The notes below the pieces were generated by a model. The model was given only the letters and a program-made list of their open reading frames with translations, was not told the origin of the DNA and did no database searches. The position numbers were made by a program, and so were the translations under genes. Positions 40,339 through 48,716 of a stretch of DNA of 64,000 bases are shown piece after piece. Location: assembly GCA_021151695.1 (NCBI GenBank), contig JAGKWU010000003.1:124001-188000 (forward strand), written 5' to 3'. The DNA is from Cellvibrionaceae bacterium (GTDB lineage: Bacteria; Pseudomonadota; Gammaproteobacteria; Pseudomonadales; Cellvibrionaceae). Within the stretch, counting starts at the first letter, position 1. Every line of letters starts with the position of its first letter.

Positions 40339-41871
40339 TCAAGCCAACTTGAAATAGGCCATAGACTCTTGCAGTTTGATCGCCTGGCCAGTCATTTCTT
40401 CTGCAGTGGAGCTCAATTCTTCCGAGGCCGCTGCGTTGTGTTGCATGGTGTTACTCACCTGCCCTATCGCTGCGTTAATCTGGGTTACACCAGTTGCCTG
40501 TTCACTGGATGCTGCAGAAATTTCCTGTACCAGATCAGCAGTTTTACGAATAGAAGGCACCATAGCCTCCAACACTTTTCCAGCCGATTCGGCGCGCACT
40601 ACAGTATCTTTGGCCAGCGCGCCTATTTCTTGCGCGGCCACCTGGCTGCGCTCCGCCAACTTACGCACTTCACTGGCAACTACTGCAAAACCGCGACCGT
40701 GCTCCCCAGCGCGACCCGCTTCAATAGCGGCATTCAGGGCAAGCAAATTGGTTTGATAGGCAATATCGTCGATAACACTGATGCGCTCGGCAATTTTTTG
40801 CATGGCATCCACAGTGCTTGCAACCGCCGCACCGCCACTGGTTGCATCCTGCGCGGCTTTTTGGGCCATACCGTCAGTGATGGTTGCGTTCTGATTATTT
40901 TGTGAAATAGACGCCGACATTTCCTCCATGGATGCACTTGTCTCTTCCACGCTGGCTGCTTGTTCGGACGCACCCTGTGCAAGTGATTGCGCGGTGGAAT
41001 TTACCTCTTCCGCGGCGGAGGAAAGCGCGTCTGCCGAGCTGCTCACTTCGGAAATAATACCGGCCAGTTGCTCCCGCATACGCGCCACGGCGGCGAGCAA
41101 TGAAGTTTGATCACCGGGTTTTATATCTATCGCAATGGCGAGATTGCCATTGGCTACCTGGGTAACAACCTCTGCGGTGTAGGCTGGTTCACCACCGAGG
41201 GTTTTAAAGAGATCGCGAAATACCCAAGCCATAATGGCAATGATAATCAGCGATGAAAGTAAGCTGATAACAATTAATTTGCGTAGGGTTTCGACATAAA
41301 GCTGATTGGTTTTTGCGTTGGAGTCGCGCAAGTATTGTTCAAAACTGGCCGCCATAGTATCGGCCAATTCGGCGATTTGACGGGTCGCTTCGCGATCCAT
41401 ACCGGTCACCAGCTTGTCGACTTTTTTACCCGCCTCAGGATCAGCCACTTTAAAACTGGTGAGCGCTTCGCGATAATTTTTACCCAAGCCAAGATGTTCT
41501 TTCTGGAAGGCTTCAGTGGCGGCGGTGGGAAGCCCGGAGGTCTTGAGCAATCCAATAGCTTTGCGCAAACGTTCTTGCACTATTGCCTCTTGCTCACCAA
41601 AACCTTTGACGTAGCGATCAAATTTTTCCTGATCGTTACCGCGCAGCAAAATATTCTTCCATTCCTGCACCTGCGATTTGAAACTCACGGAGGCTTTTTC
41701 AACTTCTGCCAGAGTGTCCGAGCGCTGCTGGATCAGGCGTGCATCTTCATTCACTATGGCGTTGTAGGCCTGGATTTGCACATAGGCGATAAAGCCCAGA
41801 AAAAATAATCCCAGCGTGATAAGCGCGCTTAGAATGAGCACTTTCTTTTTCAAACTCATGCTGGCTAACAT
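40339..41871 (-). CDS. Methyl-accepting chemotaxis protein
   Basis: 510 residues, ATG 41871 with AGGGAT upstream. TM1 (VLILSALITLGLFFLGFIAY), helical ligand domain with the motif NDQEKFDRYVKGFGEQE, TM2 (LIVISLLSSLIIIAIMAWVF), LGGEPAYTAEVVTQVANGNL as HAMP-like region, and tip IDDIAYQTNLLALNAAIEAG. It lacks the long tail of the paralogue at 38504, suggesting gene duplication followed by tail gain or loss. Confidence 0.95.
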   Translation of the reverse strand: MLASMSLKKKVLILSALITLGLFFLGFIAYVQIQAYNAIVNEDARLIQQRSDTLAEVEKASVSFKSQVQEWKNILLRGNDQEKFDRYVKGFGEQEAIVQERLRKAIGLLKTSGLPTAATEAFQKEHLGLGKNYREALTSFKVADPEAGKKVDKLVTGMDREATRQIAELADTMAASFEQYLRDSNAKTNQLYVETLRKLIVISLLSSLIIIAIMAWVFRDLFKTLGGEPAYTAEVVTQVANGNLAIAIDIKPGDQTSLLAAVARMREQLAGIISEVSSSADALSSAAEEVNSTAQSLAQGASEQAASVEETSASMEEMSASISQNNQNATITDGMAQKAAQDATSGGAAVASTVDAMQKIAERISVIDDIAYQTNLLALNAAIEAGRAGEHGRGFAVVASEVRKLAERSQVAAQEIGALAKDTVVRAESAGKVLEAMVPSIRKTADLVQEISAASSEQATGVTQINAAIGQVSNTMQHNAAASEELSSTAEEMTGQAIKLQESMAYFKLA

Positions 41872-41916
41872 GTGAATATCCCTGTGAAAGAAGTGAATTG
41901 GCAGACTCTTTTTTGC

Positions 41917-42426
41917 TTACTGCAGCTCGGCCTCTACCAAATGAGCCAGCTCGCGTACCGACAGCGCATTATTTGCATCCAGCAACACAACAAACTCATC
42001 GCCTTGCTTGGCGATACCCTGAATAAATTCAGCGCGGATGTTTGCCCCAAAGGATGGCGCATCCTCAATATTTTCATCGTCCATTTCGATTACTTCGCTC
42101 ACCGAGTCAGCGAGTAAACCCAACACGTGATGCTGTTCATTGGTGGTTAGCTCAACCACAATGATGCAGGTGCGACGTTGTGTTTCTATAGGCTTGCGGC
42201 CCAAACGAATAGCCAGATCTATCACCGGCACTACTTCGCCGCGCAGATTGATAACCCCGCGTAAAAAGCTGGGCATGAGCGGCACTTCGGTAATGCCACC
42301 GTATTCAATAATCTCTCGGGTTTGCGAAAGTTCAAGCCCGTAGTGCTCCTGACCTATACGAAAGGTGAGAAACTGCTTACTGGGCGCTTTGCCGGCAGAT
42401 TTCTTTTGTTTCTGTAAATTGTTCAT
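41917..42426 (-). CDS. cheW: CheW coupling protein
   Basis: 169 residues. CheW SH3-like core: QFLTFRIGQEHYGLELSQTR, EIIEYGGITEVPLMPSFLRG and VINLRGEVVPVIDLAIRLG, then RTCIIVVELT and LLADSVSEVIEM. Links receptors to CheA. AGGAG lies 4 nt before the ATG; the gene begins 2 bp after the cheA stop, so they are translationally coupled. Confidence 0.97.
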   Translation of the reverse strand: MNNLQKQKKSAGKAPSKQFLTFRIGQEHYGLELSQTREIIEYGGITEVPLMPSFLRGVINLRGEVVPVIDLAIRLGRKPIETQRRTCIIVVELTTNEQHHVLGLLADSVSEVIEMDDENIEDAPSFGANIRAEFIQGIAKQGDEFVVLLDANNALSVRELAHLVEAELQ

Positions 42427-42428
42427 GC

Positions 42429-44606
42429 TTACTCCTGTGTGCTCGCCAGCAACGAGCCGTTGCGCGAATTCTCTTTGTTAATCGCAAAACCTATCAGCTG
42501 CTGCACATCAAGAATCAGCGCCACAGCGCCGGTACCCAGCAAGCTTGAGCCCCCAATTCCCTTCAACGCCTGGAAGATGGGCCCCATGGGTTTTACTACG
42601 GTCTGTATTTCGCCGTGCAGTACATCTACCACTATGCCAGCGCGTTTATCACCAAATTGCACGACAACCATTTTTTCGCGCGATTCCGGCAGTGGCGCAA
42701 GGGCGAATAATTCCTGCAAGCGGATATAGGGAATTTGTTCGCCGCGCAAATTGACGCAGCTTTGGCCCTGCACATGATTGAGTGAACCCAAGTCCACACA
42801 TTCGAGGATGGTATTTTGCGGCACAATAAAATCTATATTGCCTGCACCGACATGGAAGCCATCGATAATGGCGAGCGTAAGCGGCAAACGAATGGTAAAT
42901 TGCGTCCCCACCCCAAGCTCACTATCAATCTCGATTGAACCTTGAAGTTCAGTGATGTTGCGTTTAACCACATCCATGCCCACACCACGGCCAGACAAAT
43001 TTGTCACACGCTCGGCGGTGGATAAACCAGGATGGAAAATCAATTGGAAAAGCTCGTTGCGAGTCAGATGCACGCTCTCTTCCAATACACCATTGGCAAT
43101 GGCTTTTTTACGAATGCGTTCGAGATCCAGACCGCCGCCATCGTCGCTGATATCAATTACAATATTGCCAGCGTCATGGCGTGCACGCAGGGAGATGGTG
43201 CCCATGTTGGGTTTTCCGCGCTCACGACGCACCGCTACAGGTTCAATACCGTGGTCCATCGCATTGCGCACAATGTGCATCAGCGGATCGTTGAGTTTTT
43301 CCACCATGGATCTATCCAGCTCTGTCTCAGCGCCTTCAATATCCAATTCAATTTCTTTGCCCAGCTCTTTGGCGGTATCGCGCACTACGCGTTTGAATTT
43401 CTGGAAGGTATCCGCCATGGGTACCATACGCAACGTAAGCGCGGCGTCGCGAATTTGCTCGGTAAAATTACCCATGGAAGTAACCGCTTCCATCAGGTTC
43501 GCATTGCCAAACGCTGAAGCCAGCAAATCAACACGCTGACGATTGACGACAAGTTCGCCAATCAAATTAATTAATTTATCCAGGCGTTCTGCGTCCACAC
43601 GAATAAAACGGTTTTCCGGCGTTGTGCGACGCTCCTGGATTTTCTTTTGCTTATCGAGCGCGGCGTTTACCAACTCGGGAGCAACCGACTGCTCTTCAAT
43701 GAGTATATTGCCAAGCAGCGCTACATGAGCCTGGGCTTTTGCCTGTTGCTTCTGGGTTGATAATGCCTGGTCGAGATCTTGTTGAGTGATGACGTGGCTG
43801 CGCACCAGGATTTCACCCAGACGCTGGGTATTTTCCGGCAGTGCTTTAATCAAACTGATGTAGGCCTGAATATCGCTGCGCGGAGGAATGATGCGAATGT
43901 CAGACTCATCGCGCACAAACATAAACGCGTTTTCGATTTCAATTTGGCTGGCGTTACTTTGGAAAGTGATTTCGAAACCCAGATACAATTGCTCAGGGTC
44001 AAACTCGCTCAACTCAGGCAAGTGTTCGGTAATGGTGGTGATGTGGGTAATCGTCCCCATGGTATTGAGGAAACGGATAATGGACAGAGGGTCCATCCCA
44101 TTGCGCAATAAATCGGCGCCCAATCGTACGGAGATATGCCAGAGATCTTTTTCACTGGCGACCGCTTTTTGCAACCCCGCTGACGCGGCGGTGGGAGCCA
44201 CTGCGGGGGCAGCCGTTGTACCCAGCCAGGGCGCCAGTGATTGCAAAAGCGTTTCGCCTTTTGCCATGCATTCAGCATCGGGTTCGGCCTGATGCATCGC
44301 AAAATCAACCAGCTGTGCAATATGATCACGACAGGGCAGTAAGATGCTGAGTAAATCGCTGCTGATAGCAATTTTCTCGTCGCGCGCCAAATCCAGCACG
44401 TTCTCTACTTTATGGGTAAAAGACACTATGTGCTCTAACCCAAATAAACCTGCAGAACCTTTAATGGTATGCGCAGCACGAAACACTTCGTTGATAATGT
44501 CATTGGAAGTTTCACCATCATCCATACGCAGCAGAGCTGACTCCATGGAAGTAAGCAGCTCTTCGGCTTCGGCAAAAAAAGTCTGCAGGGCACTGTCGAT
44601 ATTCAT
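42429..44606 (-). CDS. cheA: Chemotaxis histidine kinase CheA with MshEN-like insert
   Basis: 725 residues. P1 Hpt with phospho-His46 in FRAAHTIKGSAG; a P2-like region (about 155-245); two MshEN-like repeats (262-284, QRLGEILVRSHVITQQDLDQ; 297-320, LLGNILIEEQSVAPELVNAA); P3 dimerisation helices from FIRVDAERLDKLINLIGEL; P4 ATPase with LMHIVRNAMDHGIE, ISDDGGGLD and GRGVGMDVVK; and P5 CheW-like receptor-coupling domain. Phosphorylates CheY, CheB and probably the REC-EAL protein. The MshEN-like segment is unusual for CheA and could bind c-di-GMP. Confidence 0.95.
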   Translation of the reverse strand: MNIDSALQTFFAEAEELLTSMESALLRMDDGETSNDIINEVFRAAHTIKGSAGLFGLEHIVSFTHKVENVLDLARDEKIAISSDLLSILLPCRDHIAQLVDFAMHQAEPDAECMAKGETLLQSLAPWLGTTAAPAVAPTAASAGLQKAVASEKDLWHISVRLGADLLRNGMDPLSIIRFLNTMGTITHITTITEHLPELSEFDPEQLYLGFEITFQSNASQIEIENAFMFVRDESDIRIIPPRSDIQAYISLIKALPENTQRLGEILVRSHVITQQDLDQALSTQKQQAKAQAHVALLGNILIEEQSVAPELVNAALDKQKKIQERRTTPENRFIRVDAERLDKLINLIGELVVNRQRVDLLASAFGNANLMEAVTSMGNFTEQIRDAALTLRMVPMADTFQKFKRVVRDTAKELGKEIELDIEGAETELDRSMVEKLNDPLMHIVRNAMDHGIEPVAVRRERGKPNMGTISLRARHDAGNIVIDISDDGGGLDLERIRKKAIANGVLEESVHLTRNELFQLIFHPGLSTAERVTNLSGRGVGMDVVKRNITELQGSIEIDSELGVGTQFTIRLPLTLAIIDGFHVGAGNIDFIVPQNTILECVDLGSLNHVQGQSCVNLRGEQIPYIRLQELFALAPLPESREKMVVVQFGDKRAGIVVDVLHGEIQTVVKPMGPIFQALKGIGGSSLLGTGAVALILDVQQLIGFAINKENSRNGSLLASTQE

Positions 44607-44607
44607 A

Positions 44608-44913
44608 TCAATTTTCCAGAGTAAAATGGCCTGCTATATCCAGCGCCGCCAGAGTTTCATCTACCTGTTCGTTACTCTTAACCAAATGCAATTTTTTATT
44701 GAGCCCCTGCAAAAAATGTTGCAGGAACAAGAGCAGCTGAATGCCGGCGGTATCCAGCTCGCTGACTTTGTGTAAATCCAGCGCCACCTGATCAGCAAAA
44801 TTGTTGTAGTCCTGCAATAGGTCTTGTTTGGCTTGATGGACCGAATAAATGGTCAACTCACCTTCAATACTGAGACTGGTGCCGGATTTGGTAGTTTTTC
44901 GTGTTATGTTCAT
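44608..44913 (-). CDS. STAS-domain protein in the chemosensory operon
   Basis: 101 residues forming one STAS (SpoIIAA/MlaB-like) domain: SLSIEGELTIYSVHQAKQDL, VALDLHKVSELDTAGIQLLL, with the Thr of LDTAGIQ at the phosphorylatable position of anti-anti-sigma factors. No cognate RsbW-type kinase is in the window. It ends 1 bp before cheA. STAS proteins recur at this place in several proteobacterial chemosensory operons; their role is not settled. Confidence 0.9.
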   Translation of the reverse strand: MNITRKTTKSGTSLSIEGELTIYSVHQAKQDLLQDYNNFADQVALDLHKVSELDTAGIQLLLFLQHFLQGLNKKLHLVKSNEQVDETLAALDIAGHFTLEN

Positions 44914-44938
44914 CGCCAGGATCTGCGTTAGCTGTGGA

Positions 44939-45304
44939 TCAAATTAACATGGAAACGGTTTGCAACAATTGTTCGGGGCGGAAAGGTTTAACAATCCAGG
45001 CTTTAGCGCCTGCTGCTTTACCTTCCTGCTTTTTGTCCTCAGCACCTTCAGTTGTCAGCATGATGACCGGTGTGAATTTAAAATTCGCTTTTTGCTTCAT
45101 CTCTTTTACAAAGCTGATGCCATCCATCACGGGCATATTTACATCGGAAATCACCAAATTTACTTTTTGCTGGCCTTCAAGTTTGGATAAGGCATCTTTG
45201 CCGTCTGATGCCTCAACTACTGTATAGCCGGCTCCGCGCAGGGAGATGCCAACTACTTGTCGTACGCTGGCGGAATCGTCCACCACCAAAATTACTTTGG
45301 ACAT
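44939..45304 (-). CDS. cheY: CheY-type single-domain response regulator
   Basis: 121 residues. Acidic pair DD in VILVVDDSASVRQ, phospho-acceptor Asp54 in LVISDVNMPVMDG, switch Thr in VIMLTTEGAED, and Lys in WIVKPFRPEQL. No output domain. AGGAGC precedes the ATG. Receives phosphate from CheA; whether it controls a flagellar motor, pili or another output cannot be told here, as no motility genes are in the window. Confidence 0.95.
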   Translation of the reverse strand: MSKVILVVDDSASVRQVVGISLRGAGYTVVEASDGKDALSKLEGQQKVNLVISDVNMPVMDGISFVKEMKQKANFKFTPVIMLTTEGAEDKKQEGKAAGAKAWIVKPFRPEQLLQTVSMLI

Positions 45305-45327
45305 GCCTTGCTCCTAAAAATAGTTAC

Positions 45328-46587
45328 CTAAAAAAGGGTAACGTCTGATTGACTGGGTTTATGAGAAGCCGTACGGCCGTGGTGCACATCCACCTGTTCG
45401 AGGGTGGTATAAGTTCTGCGCACTTTCTCCAACCACTGCTGCACATCTATCGGCTCCGGATTTCCGCCCGATTGCAATTGCTGCTGTTGCTGTTGGATGA
45501 CGGCTACAAATTTTTCAATATCCTGGGTGACGTGGCTGAGAATCTGGCCGACGCGATCCTGGAATTGCAAATTCACCAATACTTCTTCAACGCTGTGCTG
45601 CACTTGCGCACTATCGCTTTCAAGCGCGCCGGCGGATTGCATAATGCGCTGGCTCGATTGCTGGAATTGGTTAAGCACTTCGACAATAGATGCTTCAGAA
45701 GTGGTCAGACGCTCATCGTCCTGCGCGGCATATTCAGTAGTGCGATCAAGGGTTTTTTGCAGCGCGGCGTTAGCTTGCTGAATGCGCTTGCCGATGCGTG
45801 AGCCTGTTTCACCGGAGCGACTGGAGAGTGTGCGAACTTCGTCGGCAACCACCGCGAAACCGCGTCCGTGTTCGCCAGCGCGCGCCGCTTCAATCGCAGC
45901 GTTAAGTGCAAGCAAGTTGGTTTGCGATGCGATACCGGCAACATCGGCGCCCATGGTGCTCAGTTCGTTGGTAATCTCGGAGAGGTTTGCAATTTCAGTC
46001 AACAATTCGTCGCGTTGCGAAATAGCATTGCGAAGCGTTTGTACAAGCTGGCCCAGCTCAATATTGGCAAATTCCATCACACCGCTTAAGCCCTGCTGCC
46101 CACTCATGCCGCTAGCGGTGGCTTGCGCATTGGAAACGGACAACTGCAAACGCTGGTGAATATCGGAAAAACGATTCACCAATTCGGTAATACTTTGCTC
46201 CATCTGGAATTTGGCGAGTTCTGTCTGGCGCTGCCATAGCGGCAATAATTCCTGAATAAATTGCTGGTAGCTTCGCAGCAATCCGTTCACCCGCTCCAAC
46301 TCACTTTCCTGGCCACTATTCGATTTGGCCTGCTGCGCAAGTTGTTCTGCGACACGGACATATTGCTGCAGCTGCATAAAAGCGAACCCGCCGGCGCCCA
46401 GCAAAATACAAAAGCCCAGCGCTTTAATAATGAATGCCAGGGGAGCCATCAGCAGGAGCACAAGCCCTACCAAAAGGACGACACCAAACGCTGACAACAG
46501 CGGTAACGAGGAGGCCGGCACGTCTGCAGCCAAACGGCGGGAATCGTTAAACGCTGTGCGCGACGAGGAATATTGTTGCGAATTCAT
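45328..46587 (-). CDS. MCP-signalling-domain protein with short membrane anchor
   Basis: 419 residues from ATG 46587 (GTG 46596 possible). Two adjacent membrane helices near the N-terminus (LPLLSAFGVVLLVGLVLLLM, IIKALGFCILLGAGGFAFM) with almost no periplasmic part, then a coiled cytoplasmic region and an MCP tip GIASQTNLLALNAAIEAARA and GRGFAVVADEVRTLSSRS. Lacks a ligand domain and HAMP, so it likely senses cytoplasmic or membrane cues. The run of about nine Gln codons near 45480 (QQQQQ) is a small repeat. First gene of the operon. Confidence 0.92.
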   Translation of the reverse strand: MNSQQYSSSRTAFNDSRRLAADVPASSLPLLSAFGVVLLVGLVLLLMAPLAFIIKALGFCILLGAGGFAFMQLQQYVRVAEQLAQQAKSNSGQESELERVNGLLRSYQQFIQELLPLWQRQTELAKFQMEQSITELVNRFSDIHQRLQLSVSNAQATASGMSGQQGLSGVMEFANIELGQLVQTLRNAISQRDELLTEIANLSEITNELSTMGADVAGIASQTNLLALNAAIEAARAGEHGRGFAVVADEVRTLSSRSGETGSRIGKRIQQANAALQKTLDRTTEYAAQDDERLTTSEASIVEVLNQFQQSSQRIMQSAGALESDSAQVQHSVEEVLVNLQFQDRVGQILSHVTQDIEKFVAVIQQQQQQLQSGGNPEPIDVQQWLEKVRRTYTTLEQVDVHHGRTASHKPSQSDVTLF

Positions 46588-47124
46588 GGCGACCACTCAG
46601 TCCATAGTTATTAAAAGTAAGCAGTACCCGATCAGGCCTGTGCGGATACTGGCGCACGACAATCGTGTGATGGCAAAAGTCCTGCAGGAAACCATTTAGG
46701 TATAGCCCCCGGTTAATTAGGTGTCAAAACAGCATGCGCCAATTTGGCGCCAGTGTCGTGAGTAAAAATACTCTTTAGGCATAAGGCGCCGAAAACCGGG
46801 CTGTAACATATCCGCAATCAGATCGCTGCAGATTATTGCGACGGAATAAGCGGAGCAGCCTTTAGCACCATGAGTCTTGTTGACGCGGCGAACTGTCGCA
46901 AGTGGAGAAACCTGAGTAGTTTTACTCTCCCGGTAAAACTACTTAAGGCTATTTTTGACAAGCCTCAGGGCCTTAACTAGGGTTAGAGGACAAGCGCGCC
47001 AGCCGCTCTTAGCGATGGCAATCAATGCTCATTGCCAAAATGGCCAGGGCATGGAGATTCCATAAAAAATGCTTGTGCTATTGCGGGCCTACTCCAACAA
47101 GGCCGCATCCACACGGAGATACCT
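46588..47124. other. Divergent intergenic region between two MCP genes
   Basis: No supported gene. Contains the promoters of the chemosensory operon (minus) and of the MCP at 47125 (plus), and the perfect inverted repeat at 46915-46943. Confidence 0.5.
46915..46943. repeat. Perfect 11-bp inverted repeat (AGTAGTTTTAC / GTAAAACTACT)
   Basis: Arms 46915-46925 and 46933-46943 with a 7-nt loop, followed by TTAAGGCTATTTTT on the plus strand, about 180 bp upstream of the MCP start. It could be an attenuator-like hairpin or an operator. Confidence 0.6.
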
Positions 47125-48639
47125 ATGTTTAACAATATGAAAGTTGCCTTTCGCTTGGCGATTCTCGCCGGCACCCTGATTGCACTTATGTTGATTATCG
47201 GGATCATGGGCATCACAGGTATGCACGCTGCCAACAAAGGTATGCAAACGGTATACAACGATCGCGTCATTCCCATGCAGCAACTCAAACAAGTGCAGGA
47301 TGGCTACACCAAGGTGATGGTAATCAACACCCAGCAAGTGCTGCGCGGCATACTCAGCCCCCAGGATGCGCAAAAAAGTAATGACGAAGAACTCGCCACT
47401 CTCACCAAAGTCTGGCAGGACTATCTCTCCACCTACCTTAATGACGATGAGCAACGTCAGATTGACCAACTCAAACCCTTGCTGAAAAATGCCGACGGGG
47501 TGTTTGCCAATTTGCAAAAGCTCTATGCAGCAAAAGATTTGCCCGCACTGGGTGAGTTTGTCAAAACCGACATCTATCCCCTGTACAACCCGCTGCGTAC
47601 AAATTACGACAAGCTGTATCAAATCCAATTGGATGTAGCTGCCCAGGAGTACGCCAACTCGACCAAACGCTACGAAAACACGCGCCTGAGCAATATTCTG
47701 TTGATCTCCGCCAGCATAGTTATATCGCTAATACTCGGCGTGCTGATTGCGCGCAGCTTGCTTGGCCAACTCGGTGGCGAACCAAACTATACCGCCGAGA
47801 TCATCTCCCAAGTCGCCAGCGGCAACCTGGCGGTGCGCGCCCAGCTCAAAGCAAGTGACAACAGCAGCATTCTCCACGCCGTCAACCAGATGATCATCAA
47901 ACTCTCTTCCATCATTAATGATGTACGCACCACCGCAACCTCACTGTCATCTGCATCGGAGGAGGTGAGCGCAACAGCCCAATCCCTCAGCCAGTCAGCA
48001 ACAGAACAAGCCGCAAGCGTAGAAGAGACCAGTGCATCCATGGAGGAGATTTCCGCATCCATTAGCCAAAACAACGACAATGCGCGCGTCACTGACAGCA
48101 TTGCCAGCCAGAGCGCCAAAGAGGCCAGTGAAGGTGGTGAGGCGGTGAAACACACAGTGACCGCCATGCAGAAGATCGCTGAGAAAATCAGCGTGATTGA
48201 CGATATCGCCTATCAAACCAACCTGCTCGCCCTCAACGCCGCTATTGAGGCCGGACGCGCTGGCGAACACGGCAGAGGATTTGCGGTGGTAGCGAGCGAG
48301 GTGCGCAAGCTGGCAGGTCGCAGTCAGGCCGCCGCGAAAGAGATCGGGGAATTAGCAGGCAGCTCGGTAAAACAAGCTGAGAGCGCCGGTGCCCTGCTGA
48401 ATGCAATGGTACCCTCCATCCGCAAAACCGCCGACCTGGTCCAGGAAATCTCAGCGGCGAGCCAGGAGCAGAGTATGGGAGCCAGCCAGATCACTACGGC
48501 CATATCCCAAATCAGTACAGCGACCCAGCAAAACTCGACAGCGGCGGAAGAACTGTACTCCACCGCCGAAGAGCTGGCTCACCAGGCCCTGCAACTGCAG
48601 GAGATGATGGAGTACTTCAAGTTATCCGGTGGCCACTAA
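47125..48639 (+). CDS. Methyl-accepting chemotaxis protein (Tar-like ligand domain)
   Basis: 504 residues from ATG 47125, with GGAGAT 5 nt upstream (frame opens at 47032). TM1 LAILAGTLIALMLIIGIMGI, 4HB_MCP-type periplasmic domain (MQQLKQVQDGYTKVMVINTQ), TM2 ILLISASIVISLILGVLIAR, HAMP-like LGGEPNYTAEIISQVASGNL and tip IDDIAYQTNLLALNAAIEAG, with GRGFAVVASEVRKLAGRS. Same signalling type as the operon receptors, so it probably feeds the same CheA. Transcribed divergently. Confidence 0.95.
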   Translation: MFNNMKVAFRLAILAGTLIALMLIIGIMGITGMHAANKGMQTVYNDRVIPMQQLKQVQDGYTKVMVINTQQVLRGILSPQDAQKSNDEELATLTKVWQDYLSTYLNDDEQRQIDQLKPLLKNADGVFANLQKLYAAKDLPALGEFVKTDIYPLYNPLRTNYDKLYQIQLDVAAQEYANSTKRYENTRLSNILLISASIVISLILGVLIARSLLGQLGGEPNYTAEIISQVASGNLAVRAQLKASDNSSILHAVNQMIIKLSSIINDVRTTATSLSSASEEVSATAQSLSQSATEQAASVEETSASMEEISASISQNNDNARVTDSIASQSAKEASEGGEAVKHTVTAMQKIAEKISVIDDIAYQTNLLALNAAIEAGRAGEHGRGFAVVASEVRKLAGRSQAAAKEIGELAGSSVKQAESAGALLNAMVPSIRKTADLVQEISAASQEQSMGASQITTAISQISTATQQNSTAAEELYSTAEELAHQALQLQEMMEYFKLSGGH

Positions 48640-48667
48640 ATCCCCGCAAGGCAAACCCAGCAGACAT

Positions 48668-48699
48668 AAAAAAACCGCGCTCCAGGCGCGGTTTTTTTT
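48668..48699. terminator. Bidirectional terminator between MCP and ppc
   Basis: AAAAAAACCGCGC-TCCAG-GCGCGGTTTTTTTT: stem with A/T tails on both sides, between convergent genes. Confidence 0.92.
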
Positions 48700-48716
48700 G
48701 GGGAACTCTTTAACGA

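Noticed and set aside
46586..46699. 37-residue plus-strand frame containing VRILAHDNRVMAKVLQET
   Set aside because: Looks faintly like a response-regulator start but overlaps the start of the opposite MCP gene and ends after 37 codons; could be a relic, not supportable as a gene.
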